From NCBI GenBank assembly GCA_003133205.1, contig PKWK01000339.1, forward strand, positions 1-5,282: a stretch of 5,282 nt of DNA, given 5' to 3'. Below the pieces are notes generated by a model. The model worked only from the letters and a program-made list of their open reading frames with translations. It ran no database searches and had not been told where the DNA came from. Both the position numbers and the translations under genes were made by a program. Of the stretch, positions 1-5,282 are shown one piece after another. Source of the stretch: Granulicella sp. Lineage in GTDB: Bacteria > Acidobacteriota > Terriglobia > Terriglobales > Acidobacteriaceae. Within the stretch, counting starts at the first letter, position 1, and every line of letters starts with the position of its first letter.

Positions 1-149
1 TGCATGGTATCTTCCGCGTCTTGCCTGTGCCCGCAGACCTTCATGCTGAAGGAATAGACCGTATTCTGCAGCAAACCAATTGCCTCTTCAACAGCTTCAG
101 GAGTGTTGCGGCGCAGGAGCTCGGTAGCTTTGATCAGTTCGGGTCGCAT
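1..149 (-). CDS. Sigma-70-family RNA polymerase sigma factor, N-terminal fragment (3' end beyond window)
   Basis: This gene directs RNA polymerase to a set of promoters. Only the first 49 codons are in the window. Residues 1-24 (MRPELIKATELLRRNTPEAV...) form a short helical leader. From about residue 24 the sigma region-2 helix begins: AIGLLQNTVYSFSMKVCGH, then RQDAEDTM, with the last partial codon (CA) compatible with the Gln usual after DAED-x-x in sigma region 2. This DAED segment is a core conserved part of region 2 in ECF-like sigma factors. The SFSMKVCGH version is one I associate with Acidobacteriota. The ATG at 149 is the first ATG in frame after the preceding TAG at 272-270. A TTG at 170 is the only other plausible start. 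No clear Shine-Dalgarno site precedes the ATG. Region 4, and any anti-sigma partner, would lie outside. The family call is fairly firm; the regulon is unknown. Confidence 0.8.
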   Translation of the reverse strand, partial: MRPELIKATELLRRNTPEAVEEAIGLLQNTVYSFSMKVCGHRQDAEDTM

Positions 150-269
150 CGTTGGGGTACTTAAGATCAAGCCCAGTATATTCTCCCGCCAACGATGCCA
201 GTGCCATCTGGGGATGCCTCGTTTTGCCGGATATTGTCCACTTGCGACGCAATGGGTGCAGGATCGCGC
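150..269 (-). other. Intergenic gap between the efflux cluster and the sigma-factor gene
   Basis: These 120 bp form the only sizeable gap between genes. No convincing Rho-independent terminator is present: the one small hairpin (242-252, five-base arms TTGCG/CGCAA with a one-base loop) is not followed by a T run in either direction. All three minus-strand frames look non-coding by composition. The gap could hold the sigma gene's own promoter, or simply be an untranslated spacer within a longer transcript. Confidence 0.6.
175..203 (-). promoter_or_regulatory. Weak candidate sigma-70-type promoter for the sigma-factor gene
   Basis: On the minus strand a good -10-like hexamer TATACT (180-175) lies 25 nt before the sigma ATG at 149. 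At 17-bp spacing the -35 position reads CACTGG (203-198), which matches TTGACA poorly. There is no extended -10 TG. The position is right but the match is only half good, so this is a suggestion. Confidence 0.25.
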
Positions 270-551
270 CTACTGAATACACCGTTGACCAGTACCGCTC
301 GTTGGTTGACTGGCTTCGATCAGGGACAGGCAGATTGGGCAGATCTTCTTGAGCCACTCGCGCATTGCGGGCCTTCGATGCCCCGAATCCGAAGCGAGCC
401 ATGCGCGCACTAAGGCAACTGCGAGATCCAGGTCAGCCCCTGGACGGCTTGCCTCAAGCCGGAACATGTGGCGATAGACTTCATCCTTGAGTCGTTCGTC
501 GCGGGTTCGGCGGGGATTGTTCGGCCGGGTTGAAGTATCTCGTATGGTCAT
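270..551 (-). CDS. Hypothetical protein with CxxC motif, 93 aa
   Basis: I do not recognise this family. The protein is predicted soluble, with no signal peptide or membrane segment. The first 20 residues are Arg/Pro/Asn-rich and probably disordered. Residues about 17-55 look helical (DERLKDEVYRHMFRLEA, then DLDLAVALVRAWLAS). A second amphipathic stretch, REWLKKICPICLSLIEA (about 64-80), carries Cys71-x-x-Cys74, and a third Cys (91) is near the C-terminus. It could be a small metal- or thiol-binding protein, but nothing proves that. The ATG at 551 overlaps the methyltransferase TGA (ATGA), and a GGGAG site lies 10 nt upstream. Its codon choice resembles that of the neighbours, which supports a real gene. 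It is the last gene of the coupled cluster; the TAG stop is at 272-270. A C-terminal truncation relative to its family is possible, because the last dozen residues look low in structure. Confidence 0.68.
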   Translation of the reverse strand: MTIRDTSTRPNNPRRTRDERLKDEVYRHMFRLEASRPGADLDLAVALVRAWLASDSGHRRPAMREWLKKICPICLSLIEASQPTSGTGQRCIQ

Positions 552-1132
552 CGCTGCATTTCTCCCTTAACGAGCCACGAATACAAGCCAACACGTGCAA
601 CGGCTATATTCTGGAACCCGCCTGAGCGCAGCGCATCCACAGCGTTCGATGAATGCAGGCGGTGGGCGACGGGCGGTCCGGGTTCAGGCGGGGCATCGGT
701 TCGCCAGTCGAGGATCGCAATTTGGCCACCGGCCTTTAGAACGCGGGCGGCTTCCTTCAGTACGGCACCGCGGTCTTCGAATTCATGCCAGACATTTGCA
801 GCGAAGAAGAGATCGCAACTGCATTGCGGGAGACTTGTGTTGACAGCTTCCGCGTGGATCAGTTCCACGTTGGATATCGCGGCTTCAACCAGCTTCTGCT
901 TCAGAAGCATGAGCATCTCGTTCTGGGCGTCTACCGCGTAGACCTTGCCTTGGGGCCCAACTGCGTCGGCCAATGGCAGCGAGAAGTATCCCGTTCCTGC
1001 GCCCACATCAGCGATCGTTTGACCGGAATGTACAGCCATCGCCCCGAGCACGTCCGCCGGCGGAAGCCACAACCTGCGTGCAGGGAGGTCCAGCCGATGC
1101 GCTTCGGAAGCGGGGAATCGTCTATTGCGCAT
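548..1132 (-). CDS. Class I SAM-dependent methyltransferase (Methyltransf_11/UbiE-like), 194 aa
   Basis: This is a soluble Rossmann-fold methyltransferase that transfers a methyl group from S-adenosylmethionine to an unknown acceptor. Numbering from the ATG at 1132, motif I is ADVGAGTGYFSLPLA (about 41-55, the glycine-rich SAM loop). The acidic residue that binds the SAM ribose is Asp68 in VYAVDAQ. A post-I segment, DLFFAANVWHEFED, follows at about 107-120. The LKAGGQIAILDWR strand lies at about 132-144. A short C-terminal substrate part follows (SSNAVDALRSGGFQNI at about 161-176). Length is typical for a minimal single-domain enzyme. A Cys-Ser-Cys pair sits at 104-106. The protein lacks the extended C-terminal domain and cysteine set expected of ArsM arsenite methyltransferase. 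The ATG lies 7 bp after the DUF2892 stop with AGGGG upstream. A GTG at 1153 would add seven residues and overlap the previous gene, but it has no visible ribosome site. The stop overlaps the next start. Confidence 0.92.
   Translation of the reverse strand: MRNRRFPASEAHRLDLPARRLWLPPADVLGAMAVHSGQTIADVGAGTGYFSLPLADAVGPQGKVYAVDAQNEMLMLLKQKLVEAAISNVELIHAEAVNTSLPQCSCDLFFAANVWHEFEDRGAVLKEAARVLKAGGQIAILDWRTDAPPEPGPPVAHRLHSSNAVDALRSGGFQNIAVARVGLYSWLVKGEMQR
562..566 (-). promoter_or_regulatory. Ribosome binding site of the CxxC small protein
   Basis: The minus strand reads AAGGGAGA inside the last codons of the methyltransferase gene. Its GGGAG core is 10 nt before the ATG at 551. Together with the ATGA overlap it is the main start evidence for this otherwise unrecognised gene. 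Confidence 0.55.
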
Positions 1133-1136
1133 CTCG

Positions 1137-1141
1137 CCCCT
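1137..1141 (-). promoter_or_regulatory. Ribosome binding site favouring the methyltransferase ATG at 1132
   Basis: The minus strand reads AGGGG, then CGAG, then ATG. The spacing of 4 nt is short, but this is the only purine-rich site nearby. The alternative GTG at 1153 is preceded by pyrimidine-mixed sequence without such a site. The site overlaps the DUF2892 stop codon (TAG, 1142-1140). Confidence 0.55.
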
Positions 1142-1349
1142 ACTTAGCCGCACCGCAGTTGGCGTCCTTGAAACCGATGCCGCGCAGGATCGCCATGGCT
1201 GGGCACCAGTTTGTGAATGCAGATTGCAATAGGTTGAGCCCGACGAATACCGTCAGCCACAGCCAGTAGGGCGAAAGAAAATGGGCAAGTGCAAGCGATA
1301 ACAGCACCATCACACCTGCCATCAGGCGCACGCCGCGTTCGACTGTCAT
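1140..1349 (-). CDS. YgaP-like transmembrane domain protein (DUF2892 family), 69 aa
   Basis: This is a small inner-membrane protein of the DUF2892/YgaP-like transmembrane family. The family's molecular function is not established. In E. coli YgaP this type of domain is fused to a rhodanese (sulfurtransferase) domain; here it stands alone. Two hydrophobic helices are visible at about 7-26 and 28-46, with a short Pro-containing turn. They are followed by the family signature [21 protein letters not shown] at about 39-59, including Cys49. A second Cys (65) sits in the short tail. I chose the ATG at 1349 because it gives an ATGA overlap with the permease stop and has a strong AAGGAG site. An in-frame ATG further upstream (1442) would place 31 extra residues inside the permease gene and is unlikely. 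Its coupling to the pump suggests a membrane partner or thiol-handling role, which is inference only. Confidence 0.88.
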   Translation of the reverse strand: MTVERGVRLMAGVMVLLSLALAHFLSPYWLWLTVFVGLNLLQSAFTNWCPAMAILRGIGFKDANCGAAK

Positions 1350-4300
1350 AGGGATTCTCCTTGATCGGTTTTGGGTTGAGATTCCGGCCCAGATTGGTGC
1401 CGGGAGTGAACCATGTAGTAGAGCACTGGAATGGTCGGCCACGAGAGGAAGGTTGAGGCAACTGCTCCGGCAATCAGCGATATTGCAAGGCCCTGAAAGA
1501 TGGGGTCAGAGAGGATCACACATGCCCCGACGACTACCGCTGCGGCGGTGAGGAGCATAGGCCGGAAGCGGACCGCGCCGGCATCGATCACCGCTTCTGC
1601 CAGAGGCATTCCTTGGCGGCGGCGAAGCTCGATGAAGTCTACAAGGATGATCGAGTTGCGCACGATGATTCCCGCTCCGGCGATGAAGCCGATCATCGAG
1701 GTAGCGGTGAAGAACGCGCCCAGGATCGCATGAGCCGGCAGGATGCCCACCAGGGTCAGCGGGATCGGCGCCATGATGATCAGGGGCACGATGAAGGACC
1801 GGAACCAGCCGACCACGAGGACATAGATGAGAATGAGCACGGCGGCGAAGGCAAGGCCGAGGTCGCGGAAGACCTCGATGGTGATATGCCACTCGCCGTC
1901 CCACTTCATCGAGTAATGGTCGGTAGAGTCGGGCATCACGGCGTTGTAGCGGGTCAGCGTGTATCCGCCGGGCAGAGTGAGATGATCGAGGTCCTTGTTC
2001 ATCTTCAGGATGGCGTAGACAGGACTCTCTTCGGCTCCGGCCACGTCTCCCGTGACGTAAACGACGCGCCGCAGATTCTTGTGATAAATACTGGGCTCGA
2101 TCGTCTTGTGTTCGACGATGACCAACTCCCGGAGGGAGATCATGCCGCCGTCTGCTCCGGGCAGGCGGATATTCTCCAGGCCCTGTTCGGAGGAACGATC
2201 GGCGCGGTCGAGCTCGACGATTGCGGGCACAGGTTCGCGCGAGGCCTGATCGTGGACCAGGCCGACCTGAGTGCCAGAGACGGCGAGCGCCAGCGCGTGA
2301 GCGACATCTGAGACCGCGATGCCATGCTGCGCGGCCTTGACCTCATCCACGCGCATGACCATTCTCGGTTGAGGGTCTTCGACGTACCAGTCGGTGTCGA
2401 CAACTCCCGGAGTGTGTCGGAAAATCGACTTGATCTGCTGCGCGACTTGCGTCTGACCGGCGAGATCGGGGCCGTAGACCTCTGCGACGAGCGTCTGCAC
2501 AACGGGCGGTCCGGGCGGAACCTCGCTGACCTGGATACGTGCACCGTACTGATTGCCGATCGCATCCATCAGTGGGCGAAGTCGCTTTGCGATCGCATGG
2601 CTCTGCACTCTGCGCTGCTTTGCCGGCAGAAGGTTCACTTGGATATCGGCTTGATTTGGCTGCTGGCGCATGTAGTAATGGCGTACCAGTCCGTTGAAGT
2701 TATAGGGGCCGGACGTGCCGGTGTAGGTCTGGTAATTCAGAACATCGGGCTGCCGTGCAAGCTCGTTACCGAGGGCCTGGGCGACACGAGCCGTCTGTTC
2801 GAGCGGCGTTCCGTCAGGCATATTGATGATGACCTGCAGCTCGCTCTTATTGTCGAATGGCAGCATCTTCACGCGCACCAATCCGGTGGGCACAAGCGCC
2901 ACCGAGATCAGCAGTAGCACTGCGACTCCGATGAAGAAGAAGAGGCGGTTGCGCGGGGAGCGGATCAGCGGCGACATGATACGGCGATAGAGCCTGGTGC
3001 GCCAGTTCTCGGTTTCGGGTTCAAGTATCTTGGCCCCGCCAAGGTGCTTTCCAAGAAGCCGGAGGGCGGCCCATGGCGAAACAACAAAGGCGACCAGCAG
3101 CGAAAAGAGCATTGCCGCGGAAGCTCCCACAGGGATGGGACGCATATACGGCCCCATTAGGCCGCGGACAAAAGCCATAGGCAGCACTGCTGCGATCACA
3201 GCGAAAGTGGCCAGAATGGTGGGGTTGCCCACCTCGGCGACCGCTTCGACCGCGACTTCGCTCATCGGGCGGCCGTGGCTCTCCGGGAGGCGGAAGTGCC
3301 GCACCATGTTCTCGACGACGACGATGGCGTCGTCTACAAGGATGCCGATGCTGAAGATCAAGGCGAAGAGCGTGACGCGATTGATGGTGTAGCCGAGGAA
3401 ATAGAACACCGACATCGTGAGTGCCAGCGTGACGGGAATAGCCAGCAGGACGACGCCCGACTCACGCCAGCCCAGGAAAAGCGCGACCAGCAGGGTTACG
3501 GAGAGGGTCGCCAGCAGCAGGTGCTCGAGCAGTTCGTCGGACTTGTCCTTGGCCGTCTCGCCGTAGTTGCGGGTAGTGGTGACGGTTACGTCATTGGGCA
3601 CTGTGACGCCCTGCATCCGATGCACGCTCGCGAGTACGGCATTCGAAATGTCCGTGGCATTGGTGCCCTTGCGTTTCGCCACCGTGATGGTTACTGCCGG
3701 GTATTGCCCCACTGCCGACGTACCTGCATTGCGCGAGTTTGCCGTGCCAAATACCACGTAGTCGGAGGGGTCGGCAGCGCCATCGACGATCTTGTCGGCA
3801 ACGTCGCGTAAATAGACCGGCTGGCCCTTGACTACACCCACAACGACAGCTTCAAGGTCTTCCTGGCGGGTGAAGATGTTGCCAACGTCGACCCTAACTT
3901 CCTGGTTATTCTCGGCGAAGTTGCCTGCCTGCAACGTAGCGTTTGCGGCTTGCAGGTGGCCGACTATGGCCATGGGCGAGATGCCGTAGGCATTGAGCTT
4001 AGCGGTGCTGAGTTCGACGCGCATGGTACGCGGCAGTCCGCCGATGATCGTCGTCTCGGAAACATCGGAGATCTGCTCGAAGTTGTGTTGCATCTCAGCC
4101 GCGATGGCGCGAAGTTGATAGCCGTTGTAATGCTCGCCCCACAGAGTGAGGGCCAGAATCGGAACGTCGTCAATCGAGCGGGCCTTGATGAGCGGCTGCG
4201 AAACACCCGGCGGCATGCGATCGAAGTTGGAGTAGAGCTTGCTATAGACCTTGATGAGCGCATCTTCCTGGGGGGTACCAACAAGAAAGCGGACGATCAC

Positions 4301-4591
4301 CAGGCTCTGTCCGGGAGCCGATGTGGAGTAGACGTATTCCACGCCCGAGATCTCGTGCACCAGGTTCTCGATCGGCAGCGTTACGCGCTGTTCCACCTCA
4401 GCCGGTGACGCACCGGGCATAGCGGTGGTGATGTCCAGCATCGGGACCAGGATCTGCGGCTCCTCTTCGCGAGGAATGATCGCAACCGCGAACGCTCCGA
4501 TTGCCAGTGACGCAGCGATGAAGAGCGGCGTCAGTTTGGAGTTGAGAAAGGTGTGAGCCAGTTTCCCGGCGATGCCAAGATCCTGCTTCAT
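1346..4591 (-). CDS. RND-family efflux permease (HAE-type, AcrB-like), complete, 1081 aa
   Basis: This is the inner-membrane proton-driven pump of a tripartite efflux complex. Its length (1081 aa) is normal for the family. The fold is the usual duplicated one: TM1 at about 21-40, porter domain to about 350, TM2-TM6 at about 355-512, TM7 at about 551-570, second porter domain to about 905, and TM8-TM12 at about 909-1062. The TM4 proton relay is present as [13 protein letters not shown], with Asp420 and Asp421 matching AcrB D407/D408. In TM10 the motif is [10 protein letters not shown], so Arg978 sits where AcrB has Lys940. Thr1015 in TM11 matches AcrB Thr978. The two adjacent aspartates argue for a drug/organic-solute (HAE) pump and against a CusA/CzcA heavy-metal pump. 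After TM1 comes IPREEEPQI (about 39-47), a start to the periplasmic domain shared by many poorly characterised AcrB-like permeases. The ATG overlaps the adaptor stop and has a GAGGT ribosome site 6 nt upstream. The TGA stop overlaps the next start. No frameshift is seen. The transported substrate is unknown. Confidence 0.96.
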   Translation of the reverse strand: MKQDLGIAGKLAHTFLNSKLTPLFIAASLAIGAFAVAIIPREEEPQILVPMLDITTAMPGASPAEVEQRVTLPIENLVHEISGVEYVYSTSAPGQSLVIVRFLVGTPQEDALIKVYSKLYSNFDRMPPGVSQPLIKARSIDDVPILALTLWGEHYNGYQLRAIAAEMQHNFEQISDVSETTIIGGLPRTMRVELSTAKLNAYGISPMAIVGHLQAANATLQAGNFAENNQEVRVDVGNIFTRQEDLEAVVVGVVKGQPVYLRDVADKIVDGAADPSDYVVFGTANSRNAGTSAVGQYPAVTITVAKRKGTNATDISNAVLASVHRMQGVTVPNDVTVTTTRNYGETAKDKSDELLEHLLLATLSVTLLVALFLGWRESGVVLLAIPVTLALTMSVFYFLGYTINRVTLFALIFSIGILVDDAIVVVENMVRHFRLPESHGRPMSEVAVEAVAEVGNPTILATFAVIAAVLPMAFVRGLMGPYMRPIPVGASAAMLFSLLVAFVVSPWAALRLLGKHLGGAKILEPETENWRTRLYRRIMSPLIRSPRNRLFFFIGVAVLLLISVALVPTGLVRVKMLPFDNKSELQVIINMPDGTPLEQTARVAQALGNELARQPDVLNYQTYTGTSGPYNFNGLVRHYYMRQQPNQADIQVNLLPAKQRRVQSHAIAKRLRPLMDAIGNQYGARIQVSEVPPGPPVVQTLVAEVYGPDLAGQTQVAQQIKSIFRHTPGVVDTDWYVEDPQPRMVMRVDEVKAAQHGIAVSDVAHALALAVSGTQVGLVHDQASREPVPAIVELDRADRSSEQGLENIRLPGADGGMISLRELVIVEHKTIEPSIYHKNLRRVVYVTGDVAGAEESPVYAILKMNKDLDHLTLPGGYTLTRYNAVMPDSTDHYSMKWDGEWHITIEVFRDLGLAFAAVLILIYVLVVGWFRSFIVPLIIMAPIPLTLVGILPAHAILGAFFTATSMIGFIAGAGIIVRNSIILVDFIELRRRQGMPLAEAVIDAGAVRFRPMLLTAAAVVVGACVILSDPIFQGLAISLIAGAVASTFLSWPTIPVLYYMVHSRHQSGPESQPKTDQGESL
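1357..1362 (-). promoter_or_regulatory. Strong ribosome binding site deciding the start of the DUF2892 gene
   Basis: The minus strand reads AAGGAG, seven bases before the ATG at 1349. It is the best Shine-Dalgarno match in the window. It settles the choice of the short 69-aa product over the longer upstream ATG at 1442. Confidence 0.85.
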
Positions 4592-5282
4592 CGCTGGACC
4601 TCGATGCGCTTGCCGGCGATGTCACGGTCAGCAGGATCGTCCACAAGCTGTTCGCCAGGGGATACGCCCGACAGAACTTCTACGAGATTGCCCTGTGCCG
4701 CTCCGAGGGTGAGATAGCGGAGTTGCGCGATTCCCTGGGCGTCGAGAACATACGCACAGACCAGCGACCCGCGGGAAACGACAGCGGAACGCGGAATGAC
4801 AATCGCCTGGCGGACGCCGTTGGCAAACTCCGCTGTTCCATACATGCCTGCGCGCAGCTGGCTTGAGGAAGGCAGGTCAATTTTGACAGTAAAACTATGG
4901 CTGTTGGGATCGGCGGCTGGGTCGATCTCCGCAACCGTCCCCGTGATATTCGCGGACGAAGCTCCATCGATCGCGACCTGCACCTTCATCCCCTTGTGGA
5001 CTGTGGCGATGGACGACTCATCGACCGTGGCTTGCAGTTGCAGCGCTCCGGCCTGATCGACCTGAAGCAAGGGAACGCCCGGCGAGGCCAGCGTCCCCGG
5101 ATCGGCCATCCGTGCTGCTACGACTCCCGCAAAGGGCGCCACCAGATGGGTATAGCCAAGCATCGTGTGGGCTCCGGCTTCCTGGGCACGCGCCGCGTCG
5201 GTTTGTGAGCGCACTGCCTCGAGCCTGGCGGAGGCTGCGGCAGCCCGCTGTGCAACTTCGTCCATCTCCTGCGGGCTGACGC
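4588..5282 (-). CDS. RND efflux periplasmic adaptor subunit (HlyD/AcrA-type membrane fusion protein), 5'-truncated by window edge
   Basis: This is the C-terminal part of a periplasmic adaptor that links an inner-membrane RND permease to an outer-membrane channel. The frame is open to the window edge, so the start, signal peptide and N-terminal half lie outside; 230 codons plus a stop are visible. Counting from the Met at 5265, residues 1-35 are Ala/Arg/Glu-rich and fit the descending arm of the alpha-helical hairpin. The second lipoyl half-motif follows at about 38-72 ([12 protein letters not shown], then [13 protein letters not shown]). A beta-barrel domain covers about 74-150, with [17 protein letters not shown] and the family-typical [18 protein letters not shown]. 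The membrane-proximal domain covers about 152-225 (IVIPRSAVV, then [14 protein letters not shown]). The stop TGA (4590-4588) overlaps the permease ATG, so the two are co-expressed and should form one pump. The domain order is clear; the substrate is not readable. The Met at 5265 lies inside the hairpin and is not the real start. Confidence 0.93.
   Translation of the reverse strand, partial: VSPQEMDEVAQRAAAASARLEAVRSQTDAARAQEAGAHTMLGYTHLVAPFAGVVAARMADPGTLASPGVPLLQVDQAGALQLQATVDESSIATVHKGMKVQVAIDGASSANITGTVAEIDPAADPNSHSFTVKIDLPSSSQLRAGMYGTAEFANGVRQAIVIPRSAVVSRGSLVCAYVLDAQGIAQLRYLTLGAAQGNLVEVLSGVSPGEQLVDDPADRDIAGKRIEVQR
4598..4602 (-). promoter_or_regulatory. Ribosome binding site of the permease
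   Basis: The minus strand reads GAGGT, then six bases (CCAGCG), then the ATG at 4591. The site lies inside the last codons of the adaptor gene, so permease translation can begin by coupling or by fresh initiation. It supports 4591 as the permease start. Confidence 0.7.

Noticed and set aside
190..215. A sigma-54 (-24/-12) promoter suggested by TGGCAC on the minus strand
   Set aside because: The required GC-containing TTGC-type -12 element is missing at the fixed spacing.
242..252. Small inverted repeat TTGCG-N-CGCAA as a terminator
   Set aside because: The arms are five bases with a one-base loop and no T run follows on either strand, so it does not qualify as an intrinsic terminator.
97..402. 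Minus-strand 101-codon ORF overlapping the CxxC protein and the sigma start
   Set aside because: It overlaps two better supported genes in another frame. Its product has no recognisable features and ends inside the sigma coding region.
1..551. A readthrough or split gene: the CxxC ORF and the sigma factor share one frame, separated only by the TAG at 272-270
   Set aside because: The 40 or so open codons between the TAG and the sigma ATG encode a Trp/His/Arg-rich string that does not look like protein. An open stretch of this length is not rare by chance in GC-rich DNA. The shared frame is probably coincidence.
548..1132. Arsenite methyltransferase ArsM
   Set aside because: At 194 aa the protein lacks the C-terminal domain and the spaced cysteine set of ArsM; only an adjacent Cys-x-Cys pair is present.
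1613..2917. Long plus-strand ORFs (1613-2311 and 2324-2917) opposite the permease
   Set aside because: They lie entirely antisense to a clearly conserved RND permease. Their products are rich in Asp, His, Arg and Gly with no recognisable domain, as expected for shadow frames of a GC-rich gene.
3275..4408. Plus-strand ORFs 3275-3811 and 3950-4408
   Set aside because: They are antisense to the permease porter and TM regions, with no family resemblance and no credible ribosome sites or operon context.
1346..4591. Heavy-metal RND pump (CusA/CzcA type)
   Set aside because: The TM4 motif [10 protein letters not shown] with paired aspartates is of the HAE drug-efflux kind, and no CusA-like methionine relay is evident.

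Overview
The window holds one minus-strand gene cluster, read from the high-coordinate end downward. It is moderately GC-rich and very densely packed. The most diagnostic taxonomic clue is the N-terminus of an RNA polymerase sigma factor at the low-coordinate edge. Its region-2 segment, with SFSMKVCGH followed by DAEDTM, resembles sigma-70-family proteins I associate with Acidobacteriota (Terriglobia-type soil bacteria). The assignment is tentative: it rests on recalled family resemblance and no search was run. The RND pump shows that the host is Gram-negative-type (diderm).

Layout, in transcription order: (1) 5282-4588, C-terminal part of a periplasmic adaptor (HlyD/AcrA-type membrane fusion protein), cut by the window edge; (2) 4591-1346, a complete 1081-residue RND inner-membrane permease with an HAE-type proton relay; (3) 1349-1140, a 69-residue YgaP-like/DUF2892 two-helix membrane protein; (4) 1132-548, a class I SAM-dependent methyltransferase; (5) 551-270, a 93-residue protein I do not recognise, with a CxxC motif; (6) 149-1, the first 49 codons of a sigma-70-family sigma factor, cut by the window edge. 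Between 269 and 150 lies the only real intergenic gap (120 bp), with a weak promoter candidate and no convincing terminator.

Three of the four junctions among genes 1-5 are ATGA start/stop overlaps (4591-4588, 1349-1346, 551-548). The fourth has a 7-bp gap. Genes 1-5 therefore look like one translationally coupled operon. The adaptor and permease would form the periplasmic and inner-membrane parts of a tripartite efflux pump. An outer-membrane TolC-like factor is expected upstream, outside the window. The three accessory genes behind the pump (DUF2892 protein, methyltransferase, CxxC protein) are the unusual part. Their coupling suggests chemical handling of the exported compound or of a stress linked to it, but the substrate cannot be read from the sequence.

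No RNA genes, mobile elements, CRISPR arrays or long repeats were seen. The long plus-strand ORFs opposite the permease look like antisense shadows of a GC-rich gene.
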